From: Kitasatospora sp. NBC_01287 | Lineage (GTDB): Bacteria; Actinomycetota; Actinomycetes; Streptomycetales; Streptomycetaceae | Assembly (NCBI RefSeq): GCF_026340565.1 | Contig: NZ_JAPEPB010000002.1 | Span: 620,001-684,000, forward strand | DNA: 64,000 bases | Direction: 5' to 3' | Shown here: one piece after another, positions 33,434 to 41,693 of the stretch | How positions within the stretch are numbered: position 1 is the first letter of the stretch | How the letters are laid out: each line of letters opens with the position of its first letter | Program-made: the position numbers and the translations under genes | Notes under the pieces: model-generated | Databases searched by the model: none | What the model was told of the DNA's origin: nothing | What the model saw: only the letters and a program-made list of their open reading frames with translations

Positions 33434-34219
33434 ATGCGCTACGAACTGCTGGGCCCCCTGCGCGTGTGCGCCACCGATGGCAGGGTGCTCACCCTCTCCG
33501 CCCCGAAGGCCGAGGTCACGCTCGCGCTGTTGCTGCTCTCCGAGGGGCGGGTGGTGACCAAGGAGCAACTCACCACCGAGCTCTGGGGCGAGCGCCCACC
33601 ACGCAGCGCCTCGGCGGCGATCCACGTCTACATCTCGCAGCTGCGGAAGTTCCTCGCCGACGCCGGTGCCGGGGACCCGGGCTGCCCCGCGATCACCACC
33701 ACCGCCTCGGGCTACCGCTTCCAGCGCGGCGGGGCGTCCTACGACGCCGAGGAGTTCACCGCCGCGGTGCGGGCCGGGCGGGCCCGGCAGGCGGCCGGTC
33801 GACCCGCGGCGGCGCTGGAGTCCTTCGAACTGGCCCTGGCGCTCTACCGCGGGTCGGTGCTGGACGGCCACGGGGACGGCCCGGTGGTCTCCTCCTTCGC
33901 CGCCTGGGCCGAGGAGGAGCGGCTGACCTGCCTGGAGCTCGCCATCGAGGCGCGCACCACGCTCGGCCAGCACCGCGAGGTGATCGGGCTGCTGGGCGGG
34001 CTGACCGCCGAGTACCCGCTGCGCGAGTCCTTCTACCGGCAGCTGATGCTGGTGCTCTACCGGGCCGAGCGCCGGGCGGAGGCGCTGGAGGTCTACAGTT
34101 CGGCCCGCCGGGTGCTCAGGTCCGAACTCGGCCTGGAGCCGCACCGCTCGCTGCGTCGTCTGCACCAGGCGATCCTCAGTGCCGACCGGCTGCTGGACCA
34201 CCAGCCGCTCGCGAGTTGA
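33434..34219 (+). CDS. SARP-family pathway regulator
   Basis: 261 aa: OmpR-type winged helix (residues 1-90, with SAPKAEVTLALLLLSEGRVV and IHVYISQLRK) followed by a bacterial transcriptional activation (BTAD) domain (about 95-245, AEEFTAAVRAGRARQAAGR to LRRLHQAILSAD). This is the typical small SARP that activates antibiotic biosynthesis genes. ATG 33434 follows GAGGTGCCG. Its 3' end overlaps the 3' end of the opposing LAL gene by 44 bp. Possible target: the PKS cluster to the right (inference). Confidence 0.93.
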   Translation: MRYELLGPLRVCATDGRVLTLSAPKAEVTLALLLLSEGRVVTKEQLTTELWGERPPRSASAAIHVYISQLRKFLADAGAGDPGCPAITTTASGYRFQRGGASYDAEEFTAAVRAGRARQAAGRPAAALESFELALALYRGSVLDGHGDGPVVSSFAAWAEEERLTCLELAIEARTTLGQHREVIGLLGGLTAEYPLRESFYRQLMLVLYRAERRAEALEVYSSARRVLRSELGLEPHRSLRRLHQAILSADRLLDHQPLAS

Positions 34220-37031
34220 GGACGGCCCGCGGATCGCGCGGGGCCGGGACGGGCGCCGCGGCGGGGGCGGCGTCAGCCATCAGACGGACCAGGGCGGCAC
34301 GGGAGTTGACGCCGACCTTGCGGTAGATCCGGGCCAGGTGCACGTCGACGGTGCGCGGGCTCAGCGCGAGCAGCTCGGCGATGTCGCGCGACTTCAGCCC
34401 CTGACCGGCGAGTTCGGCGACCTCGCGCTCCCGGAGCGTGAGGTTGTCCAACTCGCTGTGCCGGCCGCGCCGGGCACCGGCGCCCGCGGCGAGCGCCAGT
34501 TCCTTGGCCCGCACCCCGGCGGCACTGTCACCGAGCAGGCGGTGGGCCTCCTCGTAGCAGCGGGCCGCCTGCTCGGCGAGGTCGCGGGCGGCGAGCAGAT
34601 GACCACGGGCGAGCAGCGCGTGGCCGCTCTGCTCGGGCAGGTCGACGAGCACCGCGGCAGCCTCGGCCCGTCGCACCCACTCCTCGGCGGGCTCCCGCAC
34701 CGCCACGGCCGCCGCGGTGAGCAGCTCGTAGACGCGCGCGGCCAGCACCGCCGAGGGCTCGGAGAGCCTGCCCCGCCCGGGGAGGAGCAGGGCGCGCGCC
34801 CGGTCGCCGTCGCCCGTCGCCAGCGCGGCCTCGGCGAAGAGCAGCGCGGCGACGGTGGCGCGCGGCATCGCCCCCGGGTCCCCCTCGGTCATGTTCGCGG
34901 TGGCGGTCGTGCTCGTACTCGTACTCGTGCTCGCGGACCCGGACCCGGACGCGGTCCTGGCCGGCTGGTCGGTCTGCGGCACGGCACCGCCCAGCCAGGC
35001 CCAGGCGGCGGCGGTCAGCGCCTCCGCGAGCAGCGCCTGGTCCCGCCGGCCCATCGCCCGGGCACCCGCGCCGGCCGCTCGGGCCGCCTCCAGGGCCTCG
35101 GCCATCCGGCCCGACTGGTAGGCCACGTAGGCCTGCACGTTGAGCAGCACCGGCATCAGGTGGCGGTCCCCGCGCAGGCGCACCTCGGCCAGCGCGCGGG
35201 CGGCGTGCGCCTGCGCGGCGCCGTACCGGCCCAGCGCCGACTCGGCGCTGGCCAGCACGGTGAGGAAGGAGGCGAAGCCGGCGGCCGGCGGCCCGTCGGC
35301 GTCGGCCGTGTCCAGCCGCCGCGCGCCCTCGTCGAGCGCCTGCCCGGCGGCGGCCAGGTCGCCGGCGAAGATCGCGCACATGCCGCGCAGTACCAGACAG
35401 CCGCCCACGGTGACCTGGTCGGCACCCGCCGACTCGCGGGCCAGCGCGTCGACCTCGGCGCGCGGTGGCAGCTGGCCACCGAGCACCCGGCCGAGCTGGA
35501 CCTGGACCCGCAGCATGGCGCGCAGTTCGGGGCGGTGGCCGAACTCGGTCAGCGCGCCGTCGAGCAGCGATCCGGCCTCCTCGGTGCGCCCGAGCGAGGC
35601 GTGCACGGTGGCCAGCCAGACGGTGGCACCGGCCCGCTCGGCGGCCGGGGCGGCGGCCAGGCTGGGCAGGATCTCACCGACCACGGAGCGCAGTTGGGCG
35701 ATCCGGCCGTCCGCCGCGAGCGCCTGCACCACCGGCAGCCACAGGCCGCATCGCTCGTGCTCGACGGTGGCGGCGGCGCCCGCGGCGCGGCGCAGGCGCA
35801 GCGCGCCGATGGTCCAGCCGGCCGCCAGGACGGGCTGCCCGGCCGCGAGCGCGGCGCGCACCGCGGCCTCCAGCACCGCGCGGTCGCCCGGCGCCATCAG
35901 CGGACCCGAGCCGATCACGTGCGGCGCCAGCTCCATCGGGGCCGCCCCGGTGTCGGCGAGGTGGCGCAGCGCCCTGCGGTGGGCCTCGGTGCGCCAGCAG
36001 GAGTCGCCCTCGCTGTTGAGGAATTCGCGCAGCAAGGGGTGCCGGAAGAGCAACCGTCCGGCCGCGGCGGCCGGACGCACCAGGTCGCGGCGGCGCAGCT
36101 CGCCCAGCGCCCGGCAGGCCGCCGAGTGGGGCAGCTCGGCCACCGCCGCCACCGACTCCACGTCGAAGGTCTCGCCGATCACGGCCGCCGCCCGGGCCGC
36201 CAACTGGGTGGTGGCGGCGAGCGGGACGGTCTCGGCCAGCAGCCTGGCGCGCAGGCCGGGATGCGGCTCGCCGGCGGCGGCACCGCAGGGCGGACCGGTC
36301 GGCGCTTCGGCCAGGGCGGTGAGGTAGAGCGGATTGCCGTGGCTGCGCTCGTGCAGCAGCGCGGCCCGCGCGTCGCCCGGGTCGGTGCCGAGCAGGCTCG
36401 CGCTCTGCGGCAGGGTCAGCGGACCGAGCGCCAGCTCCTCGGCCGTGCCGAGCTCCACGCCGAGTCTGGCGGCGGCCCGCAGCGTGGCGCCGGCCTGCCA
36501 GGGCCGGTAGGCGATCACCAGGCCCAGGCCACCGGCGACGGGCCGGCGCATCAGCAGCTCCAGCAGTTCCACCGAGGCCCGGTCGGCCCAGTGGAAGTCG
36601 TCGAGCAGGAGCAGCAGTCCGCCGGGGGTGCCGCTGGCGCAGCCGGCCAGCAGCCGGCGCACGTCGGCCGGTGCCGGCGGGCCGCCGCCTTCGAGCGGGG
36701 GGTGGGCGAGCGAGCGGAGCGCGGCCGGCAGGCCTGGGCCGGCGACCGCGTCGGCGAGCCGCTCGCGCACGGCGGTCAGCGCCTGGACGAACGGGTGGTA
36801 GGGCAGTTGGGCCGCCTCACCACCGAGTCCGCGCGCCACGGTCACCCCGTGCCGCTCGGCCTCGCGGGCCAGCAGGCCGAGCAGCCTGGTCTTGCCGGCC
36901 CCCGGCTCGCCGGTCACCTGCACGCCCGCCGACCGGCCCTCCCGGGCCGCTCTGACCAGCGCGCGCAGTCGGTCGAGTTCGCTCTGCCGGACGTCCCGCT
37001 CCTTCGGCGTGCTGACGGTGTCGACCATCAT
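34176..37031 (-). CDS. LAL-type LuxR-family ATP-binding regulator
   Basis: 951 aa, the usual size for large ATP-binding LuxR regulators. AAA-like N-terminal part with Walker A TGEPGAGKTRLL (residues about 40-51) and Walker B LLLLLDDFHWAD near residue 150, a long helical TPR-like middle, and a C-terminal LuxR HTH (LTLREREVAELAGQGLKSRD). ATG 37029-37031 is chosen because the GGGGGG site is 6 nt upstream; GTG at 37034 is possible. Residues about 705-735 are a Ser/Thr/Gly repeat tract. LALs commonly activate polyketide clusters. The PKS region lies 10 kb away. Confidence 0.92.
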   Translation of the reverse strand: MMVDTVSTPKERDVRQSELDRLRALVRAAREGRSAGVQVTGEPGAGKTRLLGLLAREAERHGVTVARGLGGEAAQLPYHPFVQALTAVRERLADAVAGPGLPAALRSLAHPPLEGGGPPAPADVRRLLAGCASGTPGGLLLLLDDFHWADRASVELLELLMRRPVAGGLGLVIAYRPWQAGATLRAAARLGVELGTAEELALGPLTLPQSASLLGTDPGDARAALLHERSHGNPLYLTALAEAPTGPPCGAAAGEPHPGLRARLLAETVPLAATTQLAARAAAVIGETFDVESVAAVAELPHSAACRALGELRRRDLVRPAAAAGRLLFRHPLLREFLNSEGDSCWRTEAHRRALRHLADTGAAPMELAPHVIGSGPLMAPGDRAVLEAAVRAALAAGQPVLAAGWTIGALRLRRAAGAAATVEHERCGLWLPVVQALAADGRIAQLRSVVGEILPSLAAAPAAERAGATVWLATVHASLGRTEEAGSLLDGALTEFGHRPELRAMLRVQVQLGRVLGGQLPPRAEVDALARESAGADQVTVGGCLVLRGMCAIFAGDLAAAGQALDEGARRLDTADADGPPAAGFASFLTVLASAESALGRYGAAQAHAARALAEVRLRGDRHLMPVLLNVQAYVAYQSGRMAEALEAARAAGAGARAMGRRDQALLAEALTAAAWAWLGGAVPQTDQPARTASGSGSASTSTSTSTTATANMTEGDPGAMPRATVAALLFAEAALATGDGDRARALLLPGRGRLSEPSAVLAARVYELLTAAAVAVREPAEEWVRRAEAAAVLVDLPEQSGHALLARGHLLAARDLAEQAARCYEEAHRLLGDSAAGVRAKELALAAGAGARRGRHSELDNLTLREREVAELAGQGLKSRDIAELLALSPRTVDVHLARIYRKVGVNSRAALVRLMADAAPAAAPVPAPRDPRAVLNSRAAGGPAAGRH

Positions 37032-37206
37032 CACAGGCCCCCCTCTGCCGGTTCCGGCCGCGCGGCGAACGGCGAGGGGACTCGCCGTACACGAGCGGCC
37101 CGGTCCAGGATAAGAAGCCCCGGTCCCGAACGACGCTGCTGTAACAGAAGCTTCATGGCGGCCCACACGCGGCAATGTCCACCAGCACCGGCGGCGGGCG
37201 GCCGCC

Positions 37207-37242
37207 GGTGCGGCGCGGCCCGGGGAGTGGCCGCGCCGCACC
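37207..37242 (-). terminator. Strong hairpin downstream of the MFS exporter gene
   Basis: Perfect 14-bp stem GGTGCGGCGCGGCC / GGCCGCGCCGCACC with 8-nt loop, beyond the repeat block that follows the exporter stop. The interval 37032-37320 otherwise holds the 5' region of the LAL gene and the 21-bp repeats. Confidence 0.8.
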
Positions 37243-37326
37243 GGTGCTGAGGCGGTGCCAGCCGCTGCTGAGACGCTGTCAGCCGGTGCTGAGATGGCTT
37301 CAGCCGGTGCTGAGACGGTGTCAGCC
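37243..37326. repeat. 21-bp tandem repeat, 4 units, each a small hairpin
   Basis: Units GGTGCTGAGRCGGTGYCAGCC at 37243, 37264, 37285 and 37306 with a few substitutions. Each contains inverted arms GCTGA and TCAGC, so the transcript could form four successive small hairpins. The fourth unit includes the stop codon of the exporter gene (37321-37323). Confidence 0.9.
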
Positions 37327-38745
37327 GGCCGCGGCACCGGTGTCCCGTGCCTTGGGGCGGACCCAGAAGGCCACCGAGACCAGGATCGCCAGCACGGTGA
37401 TGCCCGCCGCCCAGGCGAAGACGGAGGAGATGTGGGTGGCCAGGCCGCCGCTGCCCGAGGCCAGCGGGAAGAGGAGCACGGCGAGCCCGAGCGAGCCGCC
37501 GATGGTCAGCGCCGTCTGCAGCAGGCCCGCGGTGACGCCGGCGTACTCGGGCGGAACCGTGGTGAGGATGATCATGTTGATCGGGATGATCGCCACCCCC
37601 ACGCCGACGCCGATCAGGATGATCTGCGGCAGCACGCCGCTCGCGTAGGAGCTGGTGGCGCCGAGCCCGCTCAACCAGGCCACGCCCGCCAGGATGACCA
37701 CGAGCCCGGCCAGCGCCCGGGTCACCAGGCCCAGCTTGGCCAGGTGCTTGGTGAGCAGCTGGGTGGTGGCCAGCAGCGCGGCGCCGAACGGGAGGATCGC
37801 CAGGCCGCTCTCCAGCGCGTTGTAGCCCAGCACGTTCTGCAGGTACTGCACCAGGTAGATGAGGAAGCCGGTGAGCACCGCGGCCAGCAGCAGCAGGTTG
37901 ACGAAGGCACCGGCCCGCTGGCGGTCGGCGAAGACCTGACGGGGCAGCAGCGGGTCGGCGGCACGCGAGTCCACCGCGGCGAGCACCGCCCAGAGCAGCG
38001 CGGAGGCCACCAGCGGCAGCCAGCTGCCGACCGCGCCCCAGCCCTGGCCCGCGGCGTGCACGATGCCGTAGACGGCGGTGGCGACCGCGAGGGTGACCAG
38101 GACGGCGCTGGGCAGGGCCAGCGAACGGGCCCTGGTCTCGCCGGGGCCGGTCCCGAGCGCGCGCACCGCCACGGCGATGATCGCCAGCCCCACCGGCACG
38201 TTCACCAGCAGGCTCCAGCGCCAGTCCCCCGCCCAGGTGAGCAGGCCGCCCAGCAGCATGCCGGCGGAGGCACCCAGGCCGGTGACGGTGGAGTAGAGGC
38301 CGAAGGCCCGCTGGCGGCGCTCGCCCTCGAAGACGATCGCCAGCAGCGCGAGCCCGGTCGGCCCGGCCACCGCCGCGCCCGCGCCCTGCAGGGCCCGGCC
38401 GACCAGCAGCACCGGCAGGTTCGGGGCCAGCCCCGCGAGCAGCGAGGCGGCCACCACCAGGGCGATCCCGGAGAGGAAGACCCGGCGGTGGCCGAGCACG
38501 TCACCGAGCCGGCCGGCGAAGAGCAGTAATCCGCCGAAGGCGAGGAAGAACGCGTTCGGCACCCAGGTGCCGGTGCTGACCGAGACCCCCAGGTCGTGCT
38601 GGAGGGTGGGCAGCGCGACGTTCACCACGGTGCCGTCGAGCTGGAGCATGAACTCGGCCCCGACGATCGCCGTGAGCGCCAAGGCCCAGGGCTCCCTGGA
38701 CGTCCTGGGGACCGAGCCCTGGTCGGAGACGGTTTCTGTGGTCAC
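37321..38745 (-). CDS. MFS multidrug exporter, DHA2/EmrB-QacA type
   Basis: 474 aa from GTG 38743-38745 with GGAGGA spaced 5 nt. About 14 hydrophobic helices; motif A as GRLGDVLGHRRVF and the family motif near helix 1 FMLQLDGTVVNVALP. Proton-driven export of drugs or of a metabolite made nearby. Divergent from a TetR gene with an 11-bp-arm operator between them, the usual exporter/repressor arrangement. A longer ATG start (38766) has no ribosome site of its own. Confidence 0.93.
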   Translation of the reverse strand: MTTETVSDQGSVPRTSREPWALALTAIVGAEFMLQLDGTVVNVALPTLQHDLGVSVSTGTWVPNAFFLAFGGLLLFAGRLGDVLGHRRVFLSGIALVVAASLLAGLAPNLPVLLVGRALQGAGAAVAGPTGLALLAIVFEGERRQRAFGLYSTVTGLGASAGMLLGGLLTWAGDWRWSLLVNVPVGLAIIAVAVRALGTGPGETRARSLALPSAVLVTLAVATAVYGIVHAAGQGWGAVGSWLPLVASALLWAVLAAVDSRAADPLLPRQVFADRQRAGAFVNLLLLAAVLTGFLIYLVQYLQNVLGYNALESGLAILPFGAALLATTQLLTKHLAKLGLVTRALAGLVVILAGVAWLSGLGATSSYASGVLPQIILIGVGVGVAIIPINMIILTTVPPEYAGVTAGLLQTALTIGGSLGLAVLLFPLASGSGGLATHISSVFAWAAGITVLAILVSVAFWVRPKARDTGAAAG

Positions 38746-38776
38746 TGGTCCTCCGCGGTGCGCCACGTGGGCGAGT

Positions 38777-38823
38777 ACTATACTGAGACAGCCTCAGGTT
38801 ATGGGCAGCAGTTAACCTGAGGC
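38777..38823. promoter_or_regulatory. TetR operator with exporter promoter element
   Basis: Perfect inverted repeat GCCTCAGGTTA (38791-38801) / TAACCTGAGGC (38813-38823), 11-bp arms and 11-bp spacer. A minus-strand -10 TATAGT is at 38777-38782 beside it, so binding would block the exporter promoter. The right arm ends 29 bp before the TetR start, so the regulator is probably autoregulated. Confidence 0.85.
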
Positions 38824-38852
38824 ACCCTCCGGTAGTCAAGCCAAGGAGCACC

Positions 38853-39497
38853 GTGCCCGAGAGTCAGCCACCGAGCCAGCCCTCCGCCGTGCCGCCCGCA
38901 GCCGCAGCCGCGCAGCCCTACATCGCGCGGCGGCCGAAGCGGGCCGACGGCGCGAAGAACTACGACGCGATCCTCGCCGCGGCGCGCAAGGCCTTCGAGG
39001 CGCACGGCTCCGAGGCGGCCCTGGAGGACGTGGCCGGCCAGGCCGGGGTGGCGATCGGCACCCTGTACCGGCACTTCCCCACCCGCGCCGCACTGGTCGA
39101 GGCCGCCACCCGGGACGGCCTGGCCGACCTGGTCGCGCACGCCGCCCAAGCGGGCGGCGAACCCGACCCGCTGGCCGCGCTCACCGCCTGGATGCAGCGC
39201 GCCGTACGGCACTTCAGCACCTTCCGCGGGCTGGTCGGCATCCTGACCCAGAGCATGTACGACGAGGGGACCCCCTCCCACGCCGCCTGCGCCGCCATGC
39301 ACGAGGGCGGCGCCGAACTGCTCGCGCGCGCCCAGGCCGCCGGGCTGGTGCGGCCCGAGCTGACCACGGACGAGCTCTTCGACCTGCTCAGCGCCGTCGC
39401 CTGGGTGCGGGAGAACGCCTCCGCCGAGCGGGACGGCAGCAGCCGGCTGCTGGAGAACTTCCTGACCGGGGTGGTGCTGCCGGAACCCGCCGCCTGA
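38853..39497 (+). CDS. TetR-family repressor
   Basis: 214 aa; GTG start with AAGGAG. A 25-residue Pro/Ala-rich leader, then the TetR HTH (residues about 35-80: ILAAARKAFEAHGSEAAL, AGVAIGTLYRHFPTRAAL), then a helical ligand-binding domain. Likely represses the divergent exporter and itself through the palindrome at 38791-38823 and is released by an exporter substrate. Confidence 0.92.
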   Translation: MPESQPPSQPSAVPPAAAAAQPYIARRPKRADGAKNYDAILAAARKAFEAHGSEAALEDVAGQAGVAIGTLYRHFPTRAALVEAATRDGLADLVAHAAQAGGEPDPLAALTAWMQRAVRHFSTFRGLVGILTQSMYDEGTPSHAACAAMHEGGAELLARAQAAGLVRPELTTDELFDLLSAVAWVRENASAERDGSSRLLENFLTGVVLPEPAA

Positions 39498-39604
39498 GCG
39501 CGGGGGCGAGCCCGAGACAGGCGCGGGGTGCTTACTGGGCGTCAGTTCACGGGGGGAGATCGCCACCCGCGCTGCTGACGCTGTCGTGCCGGGATGGTAT
39601 GCAG

Positions 39605-39653
39605 GAGGGAGGGTGGACCCTGGCGCCATATTCGTCAGGGTCCACCCTCCCTC
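39605..39653. terminator. Very strong bidirectional hairpin
   Basis: Perfect 18-bp stem GAGGGAGGGTGGACCCTG / CAGGGTCCACCCTCCCTC with a 13-nt loop, followed on the plus strand by TTCACTCGTT. It separates the convergent TetR and DUF397 genes. Confidence 0.9.
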
Positions 39654-39661
39654 TTCACTCG

Positions 39662-39901
39662 TTACGGCGCCGCCCGGAACTCCCCGCCCTTGACGGCGTC
39701 CACGAAGGCGCCCCACGCCGCCGGTCGCAGGCGGAGCACCCCGCCGAGGCCGTTCTCCTTGGTGTCCCGGACAGCGACCGCCTCGCCGTTGTCGGAGACG
39801 CCCTGCTCGACACAGTTGTTGTTCGGGTCATTGCTGTAGCTGGACTTGTGCCAGCCCACGGCGCCCTGACCGGGGACGGGGCTGGTGGTGCCGTTGTGCA
39901 T
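39662..39901 (-). CDS. DUF397 protein of a WhiJ-like triad
   Basis: 79 aa. Whole-length DUF397: GWHKSSYSNDPNNNCVEQG, VAVRDTKENG and the closing AWGAFVDAVKGGEF. The second of two adjacent ATGs (39899-39901) is preferred because AGGAAGG is then 6 nt upstream; the first would abut it. DUF397 proteins accompany Scr1/WhiJ-type HTH proteins and are thought to act as their toxin- or partner-like modulators. It lies 33 nt downstream of the HTH gene on the same strand. Confidence 0.92.
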   Translation of the reverse strand: MHNGTTSPVPGQGAVGWHKSSYSNDPNNNCVEQGVSDNGEAVAVRDTKENGLGGVLRLRPAAWGAFVDAVKGGEFRAAP

Positions 39902-39934
39902 GGCCATCCTTCCTGGTGTTGCCCAAGTCGCCAG

Positions 39935-40858
39935 TTACGAGAGGGCGTGCAGCAAGTATGACCGGGCATCAACCAGGCTGATCGCGGTGGCTTGGAGCTG
40001 ACGGAACACGGCGTCATGGCGGGCGATCATGTTGATGTTGTCGCCGAAGCTGCTCGGACCTTCGTGGTACACGACCGAATGATCGGCAGCCTTGGAAAAG
40101 ATGAAGTGCGTGAACGGACCGGTGACGCCCGGGTGGTAGCCCGCATCGTCCTTCATGATCTGGATCGTGATGTTGCGGCGCTGGGACAGCTCCAGCAGGT
40201 GCTGGAGCTGCTTGCGCATGACGTCCGGGCCGCCGATCTGTTTGCGGAAGGCACCCTCCCCGATGATCGCCCAGACCATGGGCGGGTTCTCGCCGTCCAG
40301 GATCAACGCACGCCGCTTTCGGCTCTCGACCTGCTCGTCCAGTGTTGGAACGCCACCGACCGGCGCCCAGGGGCGCTCGCCAGTACTCTTCGCCAAGAGT
40401 TCATGCTGCTCGAACAAGGCGCGGATGTAGTCGGGCGCCTGGAACAGGCCCGGAAAGATGTCGGGCTCCCAGGTGCGGATCTGGCCGGTCTTCGAGGAGG
40501 CGACCAGGTTCTCGACCGCGACGATCTTCGAGTACGGGCCGCCCAGCAGCTGGTCGTATTCGGACCACCAGCCCCTCTGCTTCGCCCGCCGAGCCAGGCT
40601 CTCCATGTACTCGGCCGTCTCGGCCGGCACCTTGAAACGGCTGCACAACAGGTGCACCTGCGGCACGGTGCCACGATTCTCCGCGGTCTCCAGTCGGGCG
40701 ACTGCGTGCACGGAGACGTCGAGGATCTCGGCGATGTCCTCCCGGGTCGCCCTGTTCTCCTCACGGATGTCACGGAACAGCTGCCCGAGCAGTGTTCCGA
40801 GGAAGGTCGGGCCGGAGCCGTCGACGGGCGCTGATCGAGTCCTCTTCGCTGGTGCCAT
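39935..40858 (-). CDS. WhiJ-like HTH regulator (Scr1/DUF5753 family)
   Basis: 307 aa. XRE-type HTH at residues about 22-75 (LFRDIREENRATREDIAEIL, HAVARLETAENRG), then the DUF5753 domain (EPDIFPGLFQAPDYIRAL, YHPGVTGPFTHFIF and the terminal DARSYLLHAL). With the DUF397 and the HATPase genes it forms the whiJ/abaA-type triad known from Streptomyces development control. ATG 40856-40858 with GGTGGGAG. A palindrome, TGACC-ATA-GGTCA, lies in its promoter, so autoregulation is likely. Confidence 0.92.
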   Translation of the reverse strand: MAPAKRTRSAPVDGSGPTFLGTLLGQLFRDIREENRATREDIAEILDVSVHAVARLETAENRGTVPQVHLLCSRFKVPAETAEYMESLARRAKQRGWWSEYDQLLGGPYSKIVAVENLVASSKTGQIRTWEPDIFPGLFQAPDYIRALFEQHELLAKSTGERPWAPVGGVPTLDEQVESRKRRALILDGENPPMVWAIIGEGAFRKQIGGPDVMRKQLQHLLELSQRRNITIQIMKDDAGYHPGVTGPFTHFIFSKAADHSVVYHEGPSSFGDNINMIARHDAVFRQLQATAISLVDARSYLLHALS

Positions 40859-40867
40859 AACTCCCAC

Positions 40868-40896
40868 CCCTATCGACGCACCTGACCATAGGTCAA
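40868..40896 (-). promoter_or_regulatory. Promoter/palindrome upstream of the WhiJ-like gene
   Basis: Minus strand -35 TTGACC (40891-40896), 17-bp spacer, -10-like ATAGGG (40868-40873). The palindrome TGACC-ATA-GGTCA (40883-40895) overlaps the -35. The rest of 40859-41063 should hold the divergent promoter of the HATPase operon; no clear boxes seen. Confidence 0.45.
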
Positions 40897-41063
40897 GTCT
40901 GCTGCCCGGTCGACCAGAACGCCAGTTTCTGACTTCCGCGAATTCACGGTACTGGGCATGTTGCGTTCCCGCCACATCTGCGGGACGGTAGACCTCGCAC
41001 TCACCGAACGTGGCCAATTCAGCACCTTCGGTGATCAATTCGCCCTGCTCACGGGGGTTCCAC

Positions 41064-41552
41064 ATGTTCGAGACAGCGCACACCCCTGCCGTCCCCGACG
41101 CACCGCTCCGCCGGCACAAGCCGATCCGCATCCGCGTCCAGCCGACGCCCGAGGCCGTCCACGTGGCCCGCCGCACCTTCGCCAAGGCCGTTCGTGAGGC
41201 TCAACTCCCCTTGTCTTCTTCCCGATTGGCCGATGCCGTGCTCTGCGCCGCCGAGGTCCTGGCCAACGCTGAGCGCCACACCCAGAGGCTCTGCGAGCTC
41301 ACGGCGTACTGGACGGGCAGCCACCTGCACGTCGAGGTCGCCGATTCCAGTCCCGAGGTGCCCGAGAAGCTGGTCCCGGCACCGTCCTCCCGCTCCGGCC
41401 GGGGTCTGCTGATGGTCCACGTCTACGCGGACCGCTGGGGCATCCGTCCGCCGGTCAGTGCCAAGGACGGTTGGACAAAGGCCGTGTGGTTCGAGATCGG
41501 CCCTGAGGCACCGCCGGAGCCCTTGCCCGGGCAGGTCGGCGGTGCCTGCTGA
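41064..41552 (+). CDS. HATPase_c regulatory protein (anti-sigma/RsbW-like)
   Basis: 162 aa. Histidine-kinase-type ATPase fold: the N-box region has AAEVLANAERH, the G1 box VADSSPEVPEKL and the G2-like SGRGLLMVHVYADRWG. No kinase or sensor domain, so it is of the small RsbW-like type that often accompanies WhiJ/Scr1 genes. ATG 41064 is chosen because family similarity starts just after it; the longer frame to 41010 lacks a ribosome site. Divergent from the HTH gene and leading into the nucleotide-enzyme operon, with a 141-nt gap. Confidence 0.88.
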   Translation: MFETAHTPAVPDAPLRRHKPIRIRVQPTPEAVHVARRTFAKAVREAQLPLSSSRLADAVLCAAEVLANAERHTQRLCELTAYWTGSHLHVEVADSSPEVPEKLVPAPSSRSGRGLLMVHVYADRWGIRPPVSAKDGWTKAVWFEIGPEAPPEPLPGQVGGAC

Positions 41553-41693
41553 CGGGGCGCGCCGCGTGAGCGCGCCCCTGGCGCACCGCGGGCCACCCCC
41601 GTGGCCGAGATGCGCCGACATCCCCGCCGCCACCATCCAGCGCGCCTGACAGATCCGCACCAACCCCGAGCCACACCGTATAAGGAGTCCAGC

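Noticed and set aside
33197..34219. SARP starting at 33197 with an extra 79 residues
   Set aside because: The OmpR-type domain starts at MRYELLGPLR (33434) as usual for SARPs; the upstream part is promoter-region sequence.
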